Positions 60,201 through 64,000 of a DNA stretch of 64,000 bases are shown here, one piece after another. Location: assembly GCA_013396655.1 (NCBI GenBank), contig WBMV01005958.1, positions 1,297,128 through 1,361,127 on the forward strand, in the 5' to 3' direction. Position 1 is the first letter of the stretch; each line of letters opens with the position of its first letter. The stretch comes from Campylorhamphus procurvoides (taxonomy: Eukaryota > Chordata > Aves > Passeriformes > Dendrocolaptidae). The position numbers were made by a program, and so were the translations under genes. Under the pieces are notes generated by a model, which saw only the letters and a program-made list of their open reading frames with translations, ran no database searches and was not told the origin of the DNA.

Positions 60201-63200
60201 GTGAGTTTCCTTGCATTTCTGTGTGACAGCTCCAATGGGGAGAAATACAGAAGAGGAGTGAGGAGAGGAGCAGAAAGCTTCCTGGGGAAGCCAAAAACAT
60301 TTCTGTGCATCCCTTGTGCTGCCTCATGTTACGGAGTACTCATGACCCAGTCTTGTATGTGGGCTTTGTAAGTTGGTGGTCTGCAGTCTGAAAAAACCCA
60401 GCTAAGCAGTACTGTGGATGTGCTGAAGTGGTTTAGCATTGGGAAATGACTGTTTACTGCAACTATATTGCAGGAAAATCAAAACTGTTTTCCATGTTTC
60501 AGGATCCATGTTTTAGGAATCTGGTTTTTAAACTTTGAGACATGCCATGTTATCCGTATATACTGACTCTGCTCAGGTGGAGCTCATCAGTTCTAACATC
60601 TCATGTGGAGACCCAGAAACACACAAAGGTATGAGGAGGCAACTCTCTCATAAACCAGGACTGAAACCAGAGCAGACCTGAATCATGAGCATCACATCAG
60701 ATCAGGACATATGCAGGCAGAGGGGCTGAGGTTGCTCTGAAACAGGTGACACCACTTGCACATCCCTCTGCAACCAGGGTTTGCAGAAGTCCTGCTGTAT
60801 CTGTAAAGCTTTCAGCATAAGACAAGCTGCTTTGCAGAGGTTCAGAGCCTGCTTATCACCACTGGTGTGAAATCTGCTCCAGCACCTTCCAGCAGGAACT
60901 GCTGAGCCTTTTGTACCAAGCACAGGGAGTTGATTTTCTATTTGCCACCATAAATTAAGACGTGCCCCAGAGTGTTGGTTCCTGAGTTTGCCCCAAGCAG
61001 CCCAGTTGTGTGTCTGGTAGCCAGAAGAAGAAGCTGACCATGAAAGCTTTGCAGCACTGGTGACAGAGTTTCTCCTCGCCAGTGTCCCAATGTGCTGGGG
61101 AAGTTGACCAGTCTAAGTCTAAAATCTCAAAACAGAGTTGCAAGCTGGGCTGCTGCACTGGCCATGCCAGCACTGCAGAGGGGAAGTGACGTGACAGTGT
61201 CTCGTCCCTGCTGCAGGAGTGGCAACACAAGTGGGTGCAGCCTTTCCAGCCACAGCATCAGAGCTCTGGGGGCTTTGCAGCTCTGCTTTTGGCCACCAGC
61301 AGCTTGTAGATTCCATTTGGGTGGCTCAGCCCTGAGGTTAGGCTGTGGTTGTTCGTTCCCAGAGATCAAGATGCCCCATTCCCATGGCAGGACAGCCGCG
61401 CACAGCTGAGCACTGAGAGATGTTATTGCTGAGACGAGTGGAAGCAGATGAAGGTATCTTGGATGGTGTCAGTGTGACTTCTGGGACTGGTGAGGATGAA
61501 TGCCTGGTCCCTGAAGAAGCTTGGCAAAAAAATTATACATGGTAAATACCTGCTCCAGAGCTTCTTCTGTGCCTATCATGCTCTCACCATCCAGGTACAC
61601 ATTTGTAAGCATTTCTTGCAAATAAGGCTTTTGGGCACTCCAGCAAATGAACCTGCAGCATTTGAACTGGGTGTACATGCCCTGCAGACCTTGATGCTGT
61701 TTCTGGAAAGTGAAGAGAGCTGCATTACAGCAGAAAGACCTGACAACCCTTGGACTGCAGCCTGTTGCATGGAAGGGACAGGAGGAATAAATGTGACATG
61801 GCTGTGGAGTGGGGTGCAGCCAACTTGTAGCCTCACAAGAGAGTGTGGGGAGGGCTTCCCAGGATTGTTGCATCCTTGGTTTCATTACCTTTCCTAGAGC
61901 AGACACTGGCAGCATTGTCCCTTCTTCCCTCAACTAAAGTGCCACTTTAAAAGATGCTGCTGAGAGCTGTAATGTACAGTGTCCAAGGCCCTTGTGCCAA
62001 ACAGCCCCATGGGGTAGCAAAAGTTTATCCTCCCTATTCAGTGATGGCAGCAGAGGCTGGCATTTCTATTTGCCTGGCCCTTGGAGCATAAAGATGGTAC
62101 AACAGAAAGTCCCATGCATTTTGCCTGTGGTGCTGCTCGCACCCTTTGGAGAATGCTGGGAATGGCAGGGATGGGTGTCAGCACCCACTGCATGGGCAGA
62201 GTGAACAGAGAGATGGCTCAAGGGTTGCTCAGATTCCATTGAGCCCCTGAGCAGTTTTGAGGGACAGGAGGCTTTGACGTGCCTTTATTAAGCCCGCTGG
62301 ACAGCTGTGGAGTTACAGCTGTTAGCAGAGGGACTTCAGAAGTGCTGAGTAATGTGTCAATGTGGTACTACCCCCCAAAACCCATCTACCTGCACTTGGT
62401 ACTTCCAAGATCCCTGTGCTGGGTACCCAAGCTTCATGATGATTGGGAGAATCAAGAGGATGAGCCATTTGGTGAATTATTTATCCATTATTCATTTACT
62501 TGATATGCGTATAATGCTGTGCAGAGAGTGAGCAAGCGCAAAATTAAAAACCGAAATGATGGATGCTGCCTTATCAAGGGCTCTTCATCCCACTCTTGAG
62601 ACTCATTCAGCTTTAAATATTGATGGCGGATCGCCTGTTGGCAAACAAATATTGTGTAAATCCATCCATCTCAGCTCGCTGCCACAGTTCGGAGGCAGAG
62701 CTTGTGCAGCAGCAGCCATGGCTGAGATGAGTGGTCTGTGCTGCCTGGGGTGAAAGTGGGGCTCAGAGTCCCTTTAATTACCTCCTGAAGCTTGCCATTA
62801 ATCTGTGCTTGAGTATTTACCTCCATGGCAGTACAGCATCAGCTAGCTGCAGTGTTTAATATGCTGATCCTTAGAACATCCCTCAAAAACACAGGCAATC
62901 TCAGCAGGGACTGCAGCAGATCTCTGGTCACAGGGCTGGTGTTTTGTCTAACTGCTTGAATAACTGGTGCCTTCCATTGCGATTATTTTACTTCAAAACC
63001 TGCCAGGTGCGTATTAGCATGGAGGATTAGTTAAAAGGGAGAAAGAATAAAAGCAGATCCCTGCTGAGAAAGGTGGTGTGATGCCAGAGAAGGGAGCCTG
63101 TGTGTTGAAGGACTAGCACAGTGAGAAGCAGCTTCCCAAATCCAGGTTAGGCTGCATGCAGCTGACATAGGCTCTCCATTACTGCCCGGGTCAGCCACAC

Positions 63201-63940
63201 TCAGTCTTTCCAAACACATGGACCTGTAGGACCCTGAATTTCCCAGGCAAATCCCACCCCTGCCCCTGTCCCCAGGCCTCCTCAACCTGCACAGGAATTG
63301 AATCCCCAAAACCAGCATATAAGCCCAGCAGTCCAAGAACAGCTGCCTGCACAAGGATAAATTCACAACTGTCCCAGGTACATCCTGAAGCTGTGGATCT
63401 TCTTTTTCCCCCCTTCCAGCTCCCTCCCAGCCTCTTGCTGGGCCCATCCATGTGCCCTGAGCTCTTCTCAAGAGTCATTTCTGAAATGAGATGTGTGGGT
63501 GCTCAGCTCAGAGGGCAGCAGGGTCCATTGCATGTGCCAGCCCAAATGCTCAATCCACAGCATGGGGTGGAGAAGCAGCCACGTTTCCAAGCCAGCTCCT
63601 CCCTGTGCAGAACTGGGTATCTCCGGACACATCTCCTCTACCCTGTCAGTGTTCCCACTGCATTTCACACCGTCGTCTTTCCTCCCCTTCCCAGCTGTCA
63701 GGAATTTGGGGAGGGATCAGGGCTGTTCACAAAGGGCAGGGGTTTGTCTGCTCCTTGGCAGTCTGGAGGCACCCTTGGGACTGAGGTCGCAGATGGACGA
63801 CCCAGGGGAGGTGCCAGCAAAAAGCATGCTGAAAACATCTCTGTTGACTCTCCTGAGCTGCAGGCATGTGGTGAGGTGCCTCTCTGGAGACACTGTCCTT
63901 GCACGACTCCGGGGCTAAATTCGCCATGTGCTGCAGCATG
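54296..63940. other. intron 2 segment with possible conserved blocks
   Basis: No gene is supported. Possible conserved non-coding blocks are about 58560-58760, 59120-59500 and 62450-62690. A T-rich pyrimidine run lies at about 58928-58962. The last kilobase is GC-richer, with longer chance ORFs. Confidence 0.4.
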
Positions 63941-64000
63941 ACTCCCACGTGGCATGCTCCCACGTGGGCAGGCTCCTGCCTGCTCCTGGCTGCTCCTGCC
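63941..64000. repeat. short tandem-like repeats at the window edge
   Basis: CTCCCACGTGG occurs twice (CACGTG at 63946-63951 and 63961-63966). Three 10-bp units of the form (T/G)GCTCCTG(C/G)C follow at 63971-64000. The 10-bp series runs off the window, so it may be the start of a minisatellite. Confidence 0.6.

Larger units (their letters stand above)
12198..64000 (+). other. SLC8A1: 5' part of intron 2 of SLC8A1 (partial)
   Basis: From the exon 2 donor to the window end I find no further NCX1 coding sequence: no CBD2 remainder, no alternatively spliced exons A-F and no alpha-2 repeat. The matching intron in mammals is one of the longest in the gene, well over 100 kb, so it is plausible that all 51.8 kb is a single intron. 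Its contents are annotated separately. Confidence 0.85.

Noticed and set aside
63393..63941. 182-codon plus-strand ORF near the window end
   Set aside because: GC-richer DNA where stops are sparse; several frames are open at once and none is protein-like.
1..64000. tRNA, rRNA, CRISPR or bacterial-type systems
   Set aside because: No cloverleaf with A/B boxes, no rRNA-like segment and no regularly spaced direct repeats were seen; the window is vertebrate intronic DNA.
12198..64000. Additional SLC8A1 exons (alternative exons A-F, alpha-2 repeat)
   Set aside because: Frames were scanned for KTISVKV/KIITIRI, DEEYE, EMGRP and other NCX1 C-terminal motifs; none was found, so these exons lie outside the window.

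Overview
This window looks like avian nuclear DNA. It has one long coding exon, very long introns, and several CR1 LINE fragments that keep the avian-type 3' end (tandem ATTCTATG/CATAGAAT units). It also has scattered microsatellites and two single-base N's. No operon, dense gene packing or prokaryote-like ORF organisation is present. The species cannot be read from the sequence; a bird is the best fit, and another CR1-rich sauropsid is possible.

The only protein-coding sequence I can support is the large first coding exon ('exon 2') of SLC8A1, the NCX1 plasma-membrane Na+/Ca2+ exchanger, on the + strand. The exon runs from 10362 to 12197 between a strong acceptor and a strong donor. It encodes the signal peptide, the first five membrane segments with the alpha-1 ion-transport repeat, the XIP autoinhibitory segment, the regulatory loop, all of Ca2+-binding domain CBD1, and the start of CBD2. 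The remaining exons lie beyond the right edge.

Layout. 1-528: GC-rich, CpG-rich sequence ending in a perfect splice donor, read as a promoter plus a non-coding first exon. 529-10361: intron 1, mostly unique, with one MIR-like SINE and a G-run. 10362-12197: the coding exon. 12198-64000: the 5' part of a very long intron 2. It holds CR1 fragments at about 21.5-22.6 kb (+, old), 30.9 kb (-), 34.9 kb (-), 42.3-43.05 kb (-), 46.9 kb (+) and 54.1 kb (+). It also holds a second MIR-like SINE, a (CTATC)n/(CTGTC)n microsatellite, an AT/GT dinucleotide tract, a 22-bp perfect palindrome and several segments that look like conserved non-coding elements.

The most interesting observation concerns the circular RNA that exon 2 of SLC8A1 is known to form in mammals. 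Here the inferred exon is 1836 nt, exactly 612 codons. Joining its end to its own start keeps the frame, reads GTG TTG AGG ATG across the junction, and meets no stop. A circle of this exon would therefore be an endless open reading frame. Other candidates are a frame-preserving 12-nt microexon-like sequence in intron 2, a minus-strand 169-codon ORF behind an acceptor-like site, and a segment with CArG-like and MEF2-like sites.
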